Of a stretch of 38,297 nucleotides of DNA, positions 21,816-33,119 are shown piece by piece. Source of the DNA: Symsagittifera roscoffensis (lineage: Eukaryota > Xenacoelomorpha > Acoela > Convolutidae). The first letter of the stretch is position 1, and the number at the start of each line of letters is the position of its first letter. The notes beneath the pieces were generated by a model. The model was not told the origin of the DNA, searched no databases, and saw only the letters and a program-made list of their open reading frames with translations. Made by a program: the position numbers and the translations under genes. Location: assembly GCF_963678635.1 (NCBI RefSeq), contig NW_026970662.1:1-38297 (forward strand), read 5' to 3'.

Positions 21816-22031
21816 GGCTTTTCCTCTCTCCCACTTTTGATTTTTAGTTTTCAAAAACTAATTTAGCGTTGTCATAATGTAACGAAATTTTGCATGTTCA
21901 ATAAAATAACTACTTTGAACAGATTTCTTCTCCAGATCATGGATCGTAACATCACGCTTTCAGCTATAATAACAGGCAAGACAAAGGAGAACAAAAAAAT
22001 CTTAAAACGTGGGGCAAAGAGGAAAAGAGCC
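21816..22031 (+). mobile_element. MITE-like type B element, copy 3
   Basis: Unit copy of 5262-5477. Confidence 0.7.
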
Positions 22032-22557
22032 ACCTAAATTCATAATAAAAAGTTTAAAGTTTGTTTTAAGAGGCAGTGTAAATTTAAGGAGCAGTTGTGT
22101 CTTTGTTTAAAGATTCAATAGGATGGCACGTTTTGCCTGTTTATATAAGATGGCATATTTCTAGTTTTACTTCCACTTCTTATAGTTACAACTTAAGTTG
22201 TTTAAGAGTAGTTCATAAAGTAAATTTTATGTAGAAAGTGTTGTACTAATTTGTTCAGTTATTCAAGCTGAGTAGGAAAATTCAAATTGCGTTTTCCAAC
22301 ATAAACAGTTTTTGTTCCAAGCCTCAAAGAAATTAAAGAATATATATGTTCGAAGTGATTTCTTTTTATTCAGACCAGTTTCACAAAATTTTGCTCCCTC
22401 GGCGATTGCTCCCTAGATCTGCATGAGCCCAGCCTGGTATGCTCACCTCTATAAAACTTACCACGATTCTGTCTGAACTACTTGTTTTAATTATTACACA
22501 TGGTAAACTGTCCCGCACTACAATTCCGTTCCAAATTGAATTGATGCAGGCTAAATG

Positions 22558-22984
22558 GGCTCTTTTCATTCCCCCTGCCCACCTTTGTTTTTCAATTTTA
22601 AAAAACTATTTGAACATTGTCAGAATTCGATGAAAATTGGCATATTGAACTGATAAAATCTTGTAAACAGACATGGGTTCTCCGTACTTTTTCGTAATGT
22701 CTCGCTTTTAGCCATAATAACACGTATAACAGCTATAAACGTGAAAACTTTAGGCTCTTTTTCCTTTTCCCCCACCTGACACGACCACCAATTTTATGGT
22801 GTAACCAGTGGTTTTACAAGGTTAGTTATGATGTCTAAATATGTTTGGCCCAGCCTAATTAGTCCACATGCCAATTTTCATAGTGATCGGACAATGAAAA
22901 CAGTAATTTTACTAGAAAAACGTTGCAGGTGGAGGAAGAAAGGAAAAAGAGCCAAATTTTACAGATGGGGAGTGGAACAAAGCC
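22558..22984 (+). mobile_element. Type B element with nested type A, copy 3
   Basis: Unit copy of 6004-6430. Confidence 0.73.
22753..22953 (+). mobile_element. Nested MITE-like type A element, copy 3
   Basis: Unit copy of 6199-6399. The left target-site duplication reads AAACTTTA here, a private T-to-C change after the unit duplication; the right one is still AAATTTTA. Confidence 0.82.
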
Positions 22985-23128
22985 GCTAAATAGTCTTGTT
23001 AACTCCATACGCGATTCAAAATTTAGCTTGATAAGTTTGATATTATCAGACTAAAACTCAAAATTTTGTCGATATTTAGTTTACCAAAAACTCTACGACA
23101 TCACTTAAATGGCAGCCAGAATACACAG

Positions 23129-23240
23129 GGCTTACCCCTGATACAAAAAGTTTTGTCTTGTATAGGCTTTCTTTCCTTAGACGGGTTTCAGGAAACCTCA
23201 AAGAAAAAATTAACTAAATTGCTTGTATCAGGGCAAAGCC
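23129..23240 (+). mobile_element. Small 112-bp inverted-repeat element, copy 3
   Basis: Unit copy of 6575-6686. Confidence 0.6.
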
Positions 23241-24327
23241 TTGAATCCTCCGAGTGCTTTGTAAGGTCTGTGAGGCCAAGTTTGCATTAAAAAATGATTA
23301 AGTTTTCAAAAAATAGACAAAAATTTTTCATTTTTTTTTTGAGATTTTCAAAGTCATTATATCCTTTACACGCCATATAAATTAAAAAGTGATAGATTTT
23401 AATCAAAGTAACGTAGCAACTATGACAAATAGCGAGAGTAAACTAATTTCGAACACTTTAAAAAACATAATAAATTCCCTTTTACGAGTTAATAGCGCAA
23501 AATCTATCTCTCGTTAGTTGTCGCAAATTGGCCATATTTCTATTTTTTAAACACCCCTAACTTCACGAAAAATAATCAATAGTAAAATATCTTTTCAATT
23601 ATGAGCTCAAGAATACTTTTTGGATGATACAAAAAAAATCTGTTAAAAATGGTTGGTTAAGAAATCGAAAATTGTCTGGAGTAGAAAAAACAACATCGAA
23701 TGCAAACAATCTGTCACTTTCTACGAAAGTCGAGACATTTTTCAGTTTCCCTTCTCCTTCGTAAAATTACAAAAAAAGCTGTTCCAAAATGTTCTGCTGA
23801 CACGTTTTAATGCAGTTTATAACAAGAAAATTCATTGTATATACTTTCATAGATTGAATTTCAAAAAAACTCGAAAGCGGAAATCGAAAACAACTGGAAA
23901 TCGAAAATTCGGAACAAGAACAAGCGCATAGCCCTTTGCTAATCAGCCAGTAGGTATGAAAATATTTTCATGTTGCGGGGAAGTAAAACACGGTATATGC
24001 GTTCCAAATAATTGAGCATCAAAGACATTTTGAAAACATTTTCCGCCAAAAAAGACCCAAAAATATTGGTTTTCTTTGTTAGTTATAGAAGACTCAGAAA
24101 GCAAAAAAGTTCGATCTAAACAATTTTAATAATTTTATGTCATTGCAGCTAGTCATCGAGGAAAAAAGTTGGCATATAGTTTATTTGATTTTTCGAAACC
24201 CGTTTGATCTTTTTAAATAATCTTTTAGGAAAACTAATTATGCAAAATTGTTAAGCGATTTGATATTAGGTAAAGAAAATCCGACAAATTTCAAATGTAG
24301 AGAACAAAAAGATAAAATAACTTTCTT

Positions 24328-24378
24328 AACAATTACCCCTCCCCACCCACTCTTTTTCTAGAAAGGAGGGTAATTGTT
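24328..24378. repeat. Strong hairpin, copy 3
   Basis: Unit copy of the hairpin at 7774-7824. Confidence 0.6.
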
Positions 24379-24980
24379 GAGTAGATTACGTTGTGAGAAG
24401 TTTTGATCTATCAGAAAACAGAAAAATTCAAACTATAAATAGAACGCTCAGATACGAATTTACAATTTTTGTTTTTAGGGGTGGCAATCTTTGGTAGATA
24501 TCATAGAGGGGCGATTGTTAGGTAGTCCTTTTCTTCCGAGTTCTTTTTTCTTGCATTTCATCCGAAGAATGTGATCAAAATATCGCTAAAAACGATTTGA
24601 AGAAAATATCGCAATTGCAGTGACTATACTCAGCTCTTTTTCAGTACCCATTTGATTTTCGCTGAGCTGCAAATTGCAGTTTAAAACTATTCTGTTTCCA
24701 TACCCCATGCGTTCTTTATTCAACAGAAAATTCCATTTAATTTTGTAATTGGAACAAAAAGAGCGGTAACTTGTGCTGTAATGAATCATAACAAGACTGC
24801 TCCTATCAGGGCGAAGTACTGAATGTTCCGACTGCCAATATCAATTGTGGCATAAAAGCTTCCTTGAACCAGTTTGGAACAATTTCTATGATGGATTAAA
24901 TCTCACTTACGCGTTAATTCTCAATTTGAGCTTTTTTTTTAAGTAAGAGCAAAAAAATGTAGTGTCGATTGACGGAAACA

Positions 24981-25298
24981 CGTATACATAATGCGTTCCG
25001 GGTAGTTCGGCGTGGGTTCGATTCTCACCTAAGTCGTTTCATTTGAGAGTCCAATTTGAACCGAGCCTGACAGAACATAAAATGCTAATATTTTAATTGG
25101 TTCAAAATTTGTTTGCAATTGAGTTTCTGTTAATTCAACCGCGTGAACTGAGTTTGATTTAATAGAAAAAAAACACATATCAGCGCATGATCAACCCCAC
25201 AGTTTTGGCTTGATACGTTTAATGTAGTAGCAATATTTCGACCATATTTCGTGAATTTAAAAGTGATTCTGTTTTGTTTTAACTGTATAAATTGAGCA
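24981..25298 (+). mobile_element. BEL/Pao 5' LTR-like segment, array copy 3
   Basis: Unit copy of 8426-8743. This copy lies closest to the BEL/Pao coding region (2.04 kb upstream of the gag start at 27338) in the same orientation as the matching 3' LTR at 33429-33820. It is the natural candidate for that element's 5' LTR, with the unit end and an unmatched 400-bp stretch in between. One private G-to-A change is seen near 25059. Confidence 0.7.
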
Positions 25299-25306
25299 GA
25301 AAATTT

Positions 25307-25324
25307 TGGTGCCGCGACTCGGGA
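25307..25324 (+). promoter_or_regulatory. Primer binding site-like sequence, copy 3
   Basis: Unit copy of 8752-8769, downstream of the LTR-like segment nearest the BEL/Pao coding region. Confidence 0.5.
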
Positions 25325-26698
25325 GTCTGCAAAATTTAGTGTGACCGCAAAACCAAGGACCAATATCAGAGTCGAGATAATTCAACCGACTAGCCTAAAC
25401 GGTTAAAAGGACTGAGGCATCAGACGGTGTCCTTTTCTCATCAATATTCCAAACCAGCTGAACGTTTTCGGCTTCGTGCTGTTTTCCAACTTCAACTATG
25501 GGTGAGAAGCGGTGCGATCAGAAGAGAAGCTGAAGATGGCTCTACTCAAAGGCGAACTTGACCAAAAAAAAACAACTTCCTTAACAAAAAATCGAAATAG
25601 TTCACGAAACCGACGCGATGATCAGACGACACAAAGCCGAAATTGGTTTGACGTCACAAAGACACAACACAAACCCGAAATTGGTTTGACGTCGCAGAAC
25701 AGTGTTCTGGCGGCGGCAACACAACTTTAGTGATCCCAAACTCTTCAAAACTTGTAAGACTCGACCATTTTTGTGTTTTTTTTTTCAAATAAATCAGTAG
25801 TGCTAAGTACTCGATGTCCTCTAAAAGTTTCTGTTTATTTGTTGTAAAATTACATACGATGTTGTTGATTGCAAACCGATTAAGACAGTACTAGATGCCT
25901 AATCTTAGTTCATACCAAGTATCCTAGTACCCCAGGTGAGTCTCGAACCAAAAAGTTTTTTGACAAAAAAAAATTCCAGAACATTTTCCAAAAAAATGTT
26001 CGCAAAAATTTTTCCAAAAAAAAATTTCTCGAAAAAAAAATTATACCAATTTTTCCCTAAATTTTCACTGACAAACAAAATTTTTTTTGCCCGAATTTAG
26101 AGAAAAGCCAGAAAACACCGTTTTTGTCTCGCCCGTTCAACCGTTTAAACCGTCAATCGAGTTGAGCAAGTTTTTTGAGTGAATCCCTACCTCGGTTTCC
26201 TCCAGTGGTTGGATAATCTTAAAAAATTTGCTCGACTCGCCCCGTTTTCGGCCGCATACCGCCGCGACCGTTACTACTACCATTTCGCCGTAACGTCGTT
26301 AAGTTTAACCAATAAACCGTACGCGGTAACTTAAGTGGTACTGAACCGAAGCCTTAGTAGAACCTTACAAACCCTCAGCTAAGGGTTCTTGAAGTTATTA
26401 TCGTGATAATTTTTTTTCTATGTGACGACTTTACAACAACAGACTCCTTAAACTGATTCTCATTAAAACAACCGTATCGCTTATCAATCTCAAGGGTGTT
26501 CATCATTGCTGCGAGTTCTCTCCATCACTCTGTAAATACAATACCATTAACTCGATGACGCATTTAAAGCAGTTCCAGGTTTAAGGTTTAATTTGAATGC
26601 AAACAAAGGACAAAAGACTGTTCAACTTTTTTTAAGCAATTCCCCAAAAAATATGACAGAGAAAAACACTATAATTTGGGGCAATTTTAAAAAATTCA

Positions 26699-27001
26699 TT
26701 GAGCAAGCATAGATCAAACAACGATAACCCACTTACACCAGAAAGTCTGATTGAAATTTTAAATGAATATAAAAACAAAATATCAGCCATTATTTACGTA
26801 CACAATAAAAATACTCCCAATGTTTATGGACGTTTGGTTCAAACAGGAATATTAACCATAGATGTGAGCAAACATTTAATCTCAAAAAGAAAAGGCAACG
26901 ACAAAGAATTAATTCGTAAGCTTAAATTCATTCATCCTCCGGCGTTTTTAGAAATAAGAAATTTGAGCATCATTCGACATTATTTTCCCCAATCTGTCTG
27001 A
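26699..27001 (+). CDS. Open frame at the right array edge (function unknown)
   Basis: Shares its first 80 codons with the junction-crossing frames at 10144 and 18421. It then runs into the right flank for about 20 different codons before TGA at 26999. The start is TTG, so the true beginning is unclear. Confidence 0.2.
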   Translation: MSKHRSNNDNPLTPESLIEILNEYKNKISAIIYVHNKNTPNVYGRLVQTGILTIDVSKHLISKRKGNDKELIRKLKFIHPPAFLEIRNLSIIRHYFPQSV

Positions 27002-27337
27002 TCTTATCAATTAAGTTAAAAGTTGTCAAACAAGTTCAAGGAAAAGAAAAGCAGATAAGCATAAGATTTCACAAATGACATGAGTCAAAGAATATTCAAT
27101 GTTTGTTAAGCATTATAAATCTTGATTTGTTTTTTTTTTTCATTAGTTAAATTAATATTTAATTTCAATCTTGTACTTTGTTGTCCTTCTGTTCCGTAGG
27201 CAACGAGAACTGTAGGGGTCTTGCGAGGATCCTCTCGTTCAGTGCAGGACGCGGCTACTTGAATTGAATTTAGTTTGATTCACTACATTTTTTTTGCTCT
27301 TATTTAAAAAAAAAGTTCAAAAAACAAATATTTTAAA
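26939..27337. other. Right array flank and region just upstream of gag
   Basis: Unrelated to the array unit. A hairpin with arms AACGAGA (27202-27208) and TCTCGTT (27233-27239) encloses a GAGGATCC core and could be a leader structure of the BEL/Pao element. A poly-T run lies at 27129-27140. No LTR resembling 33429-33820 is present here. Confidence 0.45.
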
Positions 27338-28729
27338 ATGGAGCTTGACCTCGGCCCGAAGCTATGCAAAATTAATCTTGCCAGGAAAAAGTTGCAAGCA
27401 ACTCTTTTCGAATACCATGCCAAAATTACGGAATATATAAGTGCGAATGATAGACCAGCTAAAATTGAAACGTACATCGAAAAATCTAGCATTTGCTTAC
27501 AAAAAACTATAGAGAAAAATGATGAACCTAAATCTTTGTCTATGCACAGCAACAACGCTGCTGAAACCATTAATCAATTTGAATTTTACCTATAATCTAT
27601 CACTGCAAAAACTGACGATGTATTAGGTCTAGCTAAATTTACATTGAAATTAAAACTCAAGCGGACCAGGTAGCAACTGCACGAACCCCGACGCCAAGCG
27701 AATCCGTTCGTTCCAACAAACTTCTTTCACAGCTTTCTAAGATTGAATCAATGACTTCGAGTGAGCGTCTAAGAGAGGCAGAGGCAACCCTTGCAAATTT
27801 TAAACGCGAGGAAGTTGAACGCCAGGCAGATTCAGTCGATGAAGGGTCAACTTTAACTTGTTGTGGTTGTAGAGGAAAGCCGTCAAAAGCTAGCCGAAAC
27901 AACTATCGAAGAGTCTGAATATCTGGAAGACGCCTCTGAATTCTGTGGACTTCGTCGTAGCAGGTCGAAGTTGGCAATGGCCGTTCAGGAGAACCAAACG
28001 GAGGAAGACAGAACAAGAAGTTGGGCAAACACTCAATTCGCAGCTCAGAAAGTAGTTCAGCCCGTGGCGCCAGTTCAAAGTGTCAACCTGGAATCTGCTT
28101 CCGAGTTCTTGTCATTTTCAAGTAGTGAACTGCCTTTCAGTAGAAATTTGACGATTATTCATAGCTCTCATCCAAATGCTAATTATTTCGAAACCAAGCG
28201 TATATACTCACAGAGTGTTAACGTCCCTCATACATCAAATACAAGTGTCAGCTTGCCAAATCCCAATGTACATAGTACGTATGAGCCACAGGAACAGCTA
28301 ATTTTTACCATCTTATACAGCTACAACTCTTTGATGCAGAGTAGATTTCATCATTCCAATATCCTGACGAGCTCAATGCCCATTGCTCAACAAACTGTTT
28401 TCCCAAATACTTCTGCAAGTTTTGTGTACCAACCGCTTTTACCCAATAACTTTGGTCCTCTTAATACTCCAACAGTCATCTTGCCCCTTAACTCAAATTA
28501 TGTCACACATCCATCGAATATTCAACCGTTCTCTAGCGGAGTAACAACTTTTTACGTCGGTAATCCAAATGCTATAGACGCCTCTATATATTCGAAAACG
28601 CTGATGGTGCCTTATACAAGTGAGAAAAAACAATCTGGGCCATTTACGTCTTCGTGCAGTAAACCAATCATTAATCAAGATCTAGCTGAAATCTTGACAC
28701 TGAGCCAGAAAGACCCCTTGGCTGAGTAG
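27338..28729 (+). pseudogene. BEL/Pao Gag N-terminal region (broken)
   Basis: The ATG at 27338 opens an 85-codon helical, charged segment, a typical BEL/Pao Gag start, ending at TAA 27593. Reading resumes in another frame at about 27640 with a coiled-coil-like stretch containing SERLREAEATLANFKREEVE. It shifts again near 27860 into a 288-codon frame rich in Ser, Asn, Pro and Thr that ends at a TAG (28727-28729) just before DUF1759. The Asn/Ser/Pro-rich part (about 28080-28680) looks disordered and matches no domain I know. Confidence 0.75.
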
Positions 28730-29376
28730 AAATTGTCTTCTTTTGACGGAAATCCATTGCAGTGGCCTGAATGGTTTGGTCAGTTCAAAAGCGCAATCGA
28801 TGCAAAAGTTTTCAGTGATGATGTCAAACTGACATATCTCAAAACCCGTGTTTCAGGCAAAGCGAAGAATGCAATTGTCGAATTCGCTTACAGTGGAATA
28901 TTCTACAAGGACGCTTTGAAAACTCTGGAGAGGAAATTTGGACAACCACAGACGATTTGGCGACTCATCTTGAAAATCTTTTGAATTTTCCCCCTCTCAA
29001 AATGCTCATTTCAGAAAACATTATCAGTTTTGCTTCCTGTATATCCAGTCTTGTCGCTGTTTTAAAACCGTTAGGATCTGAGTACGACTTGAAAAGTACA
29101 TCCGTTATGAATCAAGTTATTTCAAAATTGACTCCAAATATGAAAGAGTCGTGGTCTCTTCACTCTGTAGAAAAAAGTTGGAGACAGCCAACCGTTTTAG
29201 ATTTTAATGATTGGCTCCGCGACAAGTCTGGGGCGCATGAATTTATGCGTGTGAGTCAGATTAAGTCACGACCTGAGGAGACTCCAAAGACCGGTTTCCA
29301 TAAACCGCCTACAAAAGTTTTTGCCGCTGCTTCGATAGTTGAAAAACCAATTTATGCTCCGTGCCTCCAGTGTTAG
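28730..29376 (+). pseudogene. BEL/Pao Gag DUF1759 domain (frameshifted)
   Basis: The first half (to 28984) has the DUF1759 hallmarks FDGNPLQWPEWFGQFKSAID and ALKTLERKFGQP. A frameshift at about 28960 moves the domain to another frame, where LNFPPLKM and the TPNMKESWSLH block continue it. The whole order matches the Pao-type capsid-like Gag region. It ends at CLQC followed by TAG, the first cysteine pair before the zinc knuckle. Confidence 0.88.
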
Positions 29377-29600
29377 CGTAAACACCCACTCTGGAGTTGC
29401 TCTGTATTCAAGAAAAAGACCCCAACTCAACGAGCTCAGTTCTCCTTGCAAAATAAGTTGTGTTTTGCTTGCTTGCAGCCTGACCACATGTTCCGAAAAT
29501 GCCCTAAATCCGGCAAATGCACTATGCCTGGTTGTGAAAGCACCCATAATGTCTTGTTGCATGGTGCTGAGAAAACTTTCAGCGTAAGGTCTGCAAACAA
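29377..29600 (+). pseudogene. BEL/Pao Gag zinc-knuckle region
   Basis: In the frame that becomes 29446-30138, the stretch CFACLQPDHMFRKCP is a CCHC knuckle (C-x2-C-x4-H-x4-C). It is followed by CTMPGCESTHNVLLHGAEK, the second cysteine/histidine motif typical of BEL/Pao Gag. The part linking it to the preceding domain is in a different frame. Confidence 0.85.
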
Positions 29601-30138
29601 GGAGTTAAATATTAGAAATAACACAAGCCAGTCAAATTCAAACAGTAACGCACCGCCGAACCGGAATAAACCGCAAACTTCGTCATCGAACTTAGCCGGG
29701 TCGCCGTCCTTCAAGAAACTAACGGGACTGCTTCCTGTGCTTCGATTGAAAAAAAAATTCACACACAGACGCGACCACTGCTCTTGTAATCTGAGATTCC
29801 TGTTGTATCCACTCATGGGTCTCGGCGGATCTAGCACAGCTTTAAGTTCAACTGGCCAAAAACTACATATTCTGGTAAATGGCTTCAATTCGAGGGAATC
29901 CGTTCCCACGCAACCAGTCGAAGTGAATGTGTTTGCCAAATTCGACCACCATGAAAACTCGTTTAAGGTTACGCAGTTTGTCAAAGACAGTTTGAGTGTT
30001 GGTTCCAAAACGATTGAAGTTCCCATTCCCCAAGACAGGTTTCCACATCTTCAGTCAAATAAACCTATTGTCTACAACTATTCCGACGTTGAAATGATAT
30101 TGGGGCAAGATGTCTTTCATGCAATCAAGCCTCTCTAA
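29601..30138 (+). pseudogene. BEL/Pao aspartic protease (DUF1758 type), inactive
   Basis: An asparagine- and serine-rich linker precedes the protease. The Pao-type signature aspartate followed by serine, cysteine and HSW lies at 29795-29820 in a frame different from the surrounding open frame and directly after a TGA stop (29792-29794). The rest of the fold (LHILVNGFNSRESVPTQPVE and a MILGQDVF block near 30097-30120) returns to the main frame. A functional dimer subunit is therefore not encoded. Confidence 0.8.
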
Positions 30139-30538
30139 TATTTTCTTGGAGGAAATCAAAATACTCCTGTCGTTGTCCGTATGCCCATTGACTGGGTTCT
30201 CAGTGGCTCACTTCCACCACCAATTGGTCTTCGAGCCATCACTTTCAAGTGCAATGTTGAAGACGTAGCACTTGCTGACCAAGTGAAGAAATGGTAAGAG
30301 CTTAAATTGTATGGCCCGTTTAAGCAAGCTGATCCCCGTTGTGCAGCTGATAAACGTGCTCAAAAAATTCCTGACTCTACCACGCTTCTTGATGGCAGCC
30401 GTTATGTTGTCGGAATGCTCTGGGCTGATGACAATATTCATCTTCCCGATAACTTTTACGCTTCATTGGTCCAGTTTATCTCTTGAAAAGCGTCTAGAGA
30501 AAGATTTAAACCTGAAAACTCAATAAGCATCAGATATC
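30139..30538 (+). pseudogene. BEL/Pao linker between protease and reverse transcriptase
   Basis: TAA at 30136 and TAA near 30295 interrupt the frame. Readable pieces include WVLSGSLPPP and, in another frame, LLDGSRYVVGMLW, which sit just before the reverse transcriptase in BEL/Pao elements. Confidence 0.7.
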
Positions 30539-31140
30539 CGAGGTGATGTCGAGAAGGGTTACGTAGTCCCCTTTAGCCCTCACGACTCAAAAAACCGTTC
30601 AGACCGAGAACGGTATGTACCGCACCACCCATTTTTAAACCCGAACAAACCCGGCAAAGTTCAGCGCGTTTTGAACGGTGCTTCTAAGTTTCACGGCAAA
30701 TCACTGAATAACTCCCTTCTCGTCGGCCCCGATCTGCTTCAGAACCTTTTATTAGTTTTAGTGCGCTTCCGAAAGAACAAATACGCAGTTTCCGCAGATA
30801 TCGAAGGCATGTTTATGCAGGTTGGCTTACATGAAAGCGATCAACATTCCTTGCATTTTTTGTGGCGGGAGGACCCCACATCAGATGTGAGTGTATTTCA
30901 ATATACAAGGCATACATTCGGAGCGAAAGATTCTCCGACATAAGCTAAATATGCTCTTCGCCGAACAGGCGTCGACAACCAAGATATTTTCCCCGAAGTC
31001 GCTTATGCCGTGCTAAACAACTTTTACATGGATGACTACCTTGGGTCTGTAAAAAATCCAGAAACTGCTTTAACGTTAAGTCGCAGTTTAGTTGAACTTC
31101 TTAAGTTGGGTGGGTTTAATCTTACAAAATTTATTAGCAA
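30539..31140 (+). pseudogene. BEL/Pao reverse transcriptase (nonsense-disrupted)
   Basis: RVLNGASKFHGKSLNNSLL is followed by SADIEGMFMQV, which holds the first catalytic aspartate. The catalytic YMDD is intact at 31025-31036, in the next open frame. A TAA at 30941-30943 interrupts the domain right after GAKDSPT, where BEL/Pao elements usually have a cysteine. Catalytic residues are thus retained but not in a single open frame. Confidence 0.9.
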
Positions 31141-31534
31141 CATTCCCAATTTGTCCTTGAAACTAAATCGCCCTAAGAACAGCGCTAAAAAGAGTAAAAA
31201 AATTCTTACCGCTTCGATTAATCCGGAAACCGCATCGCATGTTCTCGGTCTCAAATGGAACCACGTCACCGATACGTTGGTTGTGAGCAGAGGAGTTAAC
31301 CGCGAACACAAAGACTCTGTCACACAGGGATCGGTTCTTAGTTTTGTGTCCTCCGTGTTCGACCCCATTAGTCTTGTCGCCCCATATACCGTACGCGCAC
31401 GTTTGATACTGAAAGATATCTGGAGATTGAGTGGCCAACAGTGGGACGACCCACTGGCAAATGAGTTATGCCGCAGATTCACTGAATGTCACTCCGGCTT
31501 GCCAGTTTTAGGGCAGCTCAAAATACCTCGTTAG
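31141..31534 (+). pseudogene. BEL/Pao peptidase A17 / connection region
   Basis: Continues from the YMDD frame. HVLGLKWNHVTDTLVVSRG and VSSVFDPISLVAPYTVRARL are hallmark strings of the Pao peptidase (A17) family, which follows the reverse transcriptase. The frame is open to TAG at 31532-31534. Confidence 0.85.
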
Positions 31535-32300
31535 TATTTTGACTTCCCAGTAGATGATGTTGAGCTGCCTATGTTCGGTGATAGCTGATTGGACGTTTTC
31601 TGTTCTGTAGCATTCCGTCGAGCTCAGAAAAACGTCCATTCCAAATGCCAATTAGCGTTTGTCTTCGGTAAAGCAAGAGTAGCCCCGATGAAGATGCTTT
31701 CAATTCCCAAGTTGGAACTTCAAGCTGCGCTTCTTGCTAGTCGCCTGAAGGATGATATCGAGAAAGCTCTGACACTGAGTATTTCCAAAGTGTTCATGTG
31801 GACTCACAGCACTACAGTCCTTCAGTGGTTGAACTCGACAAGCAATCATCCCGTGTTTGTAGCCAATCGAGTAGCCGAGATTCTGGAGTCAACATCAATT
31901 GACCAATGGTTCTATGTTTTGAGTAAAGACAACCCCGCTGGCACCGGATACTGCTGATTCCCTCAAGCAAAGCAGTTGGGTAAACGGCCCTTCCTTTTTG
32001 AAAACTTTTGATTGGCCTTTCAATCCACATAGAGAAGTTACTGAGAAAAAATTGCCTGGATGGTCCGGTCTACGATCTGAATGAGGGTTTAGAGGTCTCT
32101 TTCAATTTTCCGTGCACTGCAGTCTCGACTGACTTTTCCTTCCCTTGGGAAGAGTTTAGCTCGTTCTCCAAGATAAAGCAGCTAGTCGCATATATATTGG
32201 GACTCTCACCTAAGCATAGACATTTCAGATCGCCAGATAAGGCCATAATTGATCCAGCAGAACTTGTCAAAGCAGACAAAAAACCTTTGCAACTTTAGCA
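31535..32300 (+). pseudogene. BEL/Pao RNase H-like region, catalytic residue lost
   Basis: ARVAPMKMLSIPKLELQAAL is followed by the MWT-x-STTVLQWL motif. The x is His at 31805-31807, where this family usually has Asp, so RNase H activity would be lost even if the frame were open. A TGA ends the frame at 31955-31957. The part from 32008 to 32298 has no recognised motif and is shifted between frames. Confidence 0.8.
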
Positions 32301-32312
32301 GCTGGAAAATAA

Positions 32313-33119
32313 GTGAAAACATCGAGCCGTATATCATCGTATTCGCCTTTTATCGGACCGAATGGCTTAATTCGATCTACCGGCCGTATCCAACGTCTCT
32401 CCGCAACCGCATTCGAAGCTCGTCATCCGATAATTTTGGATAGCCATCGCCTAATCCGATGTTTTCTCCGTTTTTATCACATTAAGCACAGACATCAGTC
32501 CGTCGACTACCTTCGTTCCGTCATTCATCAGAAATTTGCTGTAATACGCTTGAGATCTGCACAAAGAGCTATTGAAACACATTGCGTGTGCTGTAGGAAG
32601 CGAAAAGCGAAAACCGTTACTCCAATGATGTCTGAACTTCCCGCGGAGCATCTAGGTTACCGCCAGCCACCGTTCTCGAACTGCAGCGTCGATTATGTTG
32701 GAACATTTCATGTAAACATTCGTCGATCTTCCGAGAAACGCTGGGGTTTTCTTTTTACTCGCGCAATTCACATTGAGTTGGTTTCATCCATGGACGCAAG
32801 CTCATGTGTGATGGCTATCGAGCGCTTTATTTCCAGGCGAGGAGCACCGTCAATAATTTTGTCGGGCAATGGACCGAACGTTGTAGGAGCTGAAAAGAAT
32901 TTCTTCTGTGCATCAAAAATTGGAACGCAGAAGCTCCAAAAATTGGAACGCTTGACTAACGAGATTTTGAACACCACCATGTGCCTATATGAATGTTCAC
33001 TAAACGCCCGTCCACTCACTCCCATTTCTGACGATCCAGATAGTCTTAAGGCTTTGACGCCGAATCATTTCCTTTTTTGGTCAGCACAGTCTAACGTTTC
33101 CGTCTCTAAGGTCGAGTGA
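32313..33119 (+). pseudogene. BEL/Pao integrase (H2C2 finger and rve core), internally deleted
   Basis: The first part has the H2C2 zinc-finger pattern (HIKHRHQSVDYL...CVCC, about 32480-32600). The core has PPFSNCSVDYVG with the first catalytic Asp, RRSSEKRWGFLFTR and SSMDASSCVMAIERF. The second catalytic Asp of the usual SDNG is Gly (32865-32867). The sequence then jumps to the end of the core (ARPLTPISDDPDSL, LTPNHFL), missing the segment with the third acidic residue. The integrase is non-functional. Confidence 0.88.

Larger units (their letters stand above)
2107..26938 (+). repeat. Tandem array: three head-to-tail copies of an 8277-bp unit
   Basis: Copies run 2107-10383, 10384-18660 and 18661-26938 (8277, 8277 and 8278 bp). 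They differ only by scattered single-base changes and homopolymer length changes. Homology stops abruptly at both ends and at the same unit position. The left flank shares only TC (2106-2107) with the end of the unit, and the right flank shares one further C (26939). The array is therefore an integer number of units, as expected of a segmental tandem duplication with microhomology, of insertion of a circle-derived concatemer, or of an assembly loop. Each unit contains a LINE relic, inverted-repeat elements, an LTR-like segment with leader, and low-complexity DNA. Confidence 0.95.
18661..26938 (+). repeat. Array unit, copy 3
   Basis: Nearly identical to copies 1 and 2. Differences seen include C at 19728 (A in the others), a T-to-A change that makes a TAA stop at 20325-20327 in the LINE frame, C in place of T in the MITE target-site duplication near 22749, and A in place of G near 25059. 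The last bases pass directly into unrelated sequence at 26940. Confidence 0.93.

Noticed and set aside
2107-26938. Repeated small open frames in the array as a multigene family
   Set aside because: Their recurrence at 8277-bp spacing is explained by duplication of the whole unit, including plainly decayed mobile elements.
27202-27239. The hairpin upstream of gag as a primer-binding or packaging signal
   Set aside because: A function cannot be supported from one copy; it is mentioned only as a structure in the region entry.
29436-30026. A 196-codon minus-strand open frame opposite the protease region
   Set aside because: It is antisense to the recognised Gag and protease text and has no motif of its own.
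31036-31482. A 148-codon minus-strand frame opposite the Pao peptidase region
   Set aside because: The plus strand carries the clear family signatures, so this is a shadow frame.
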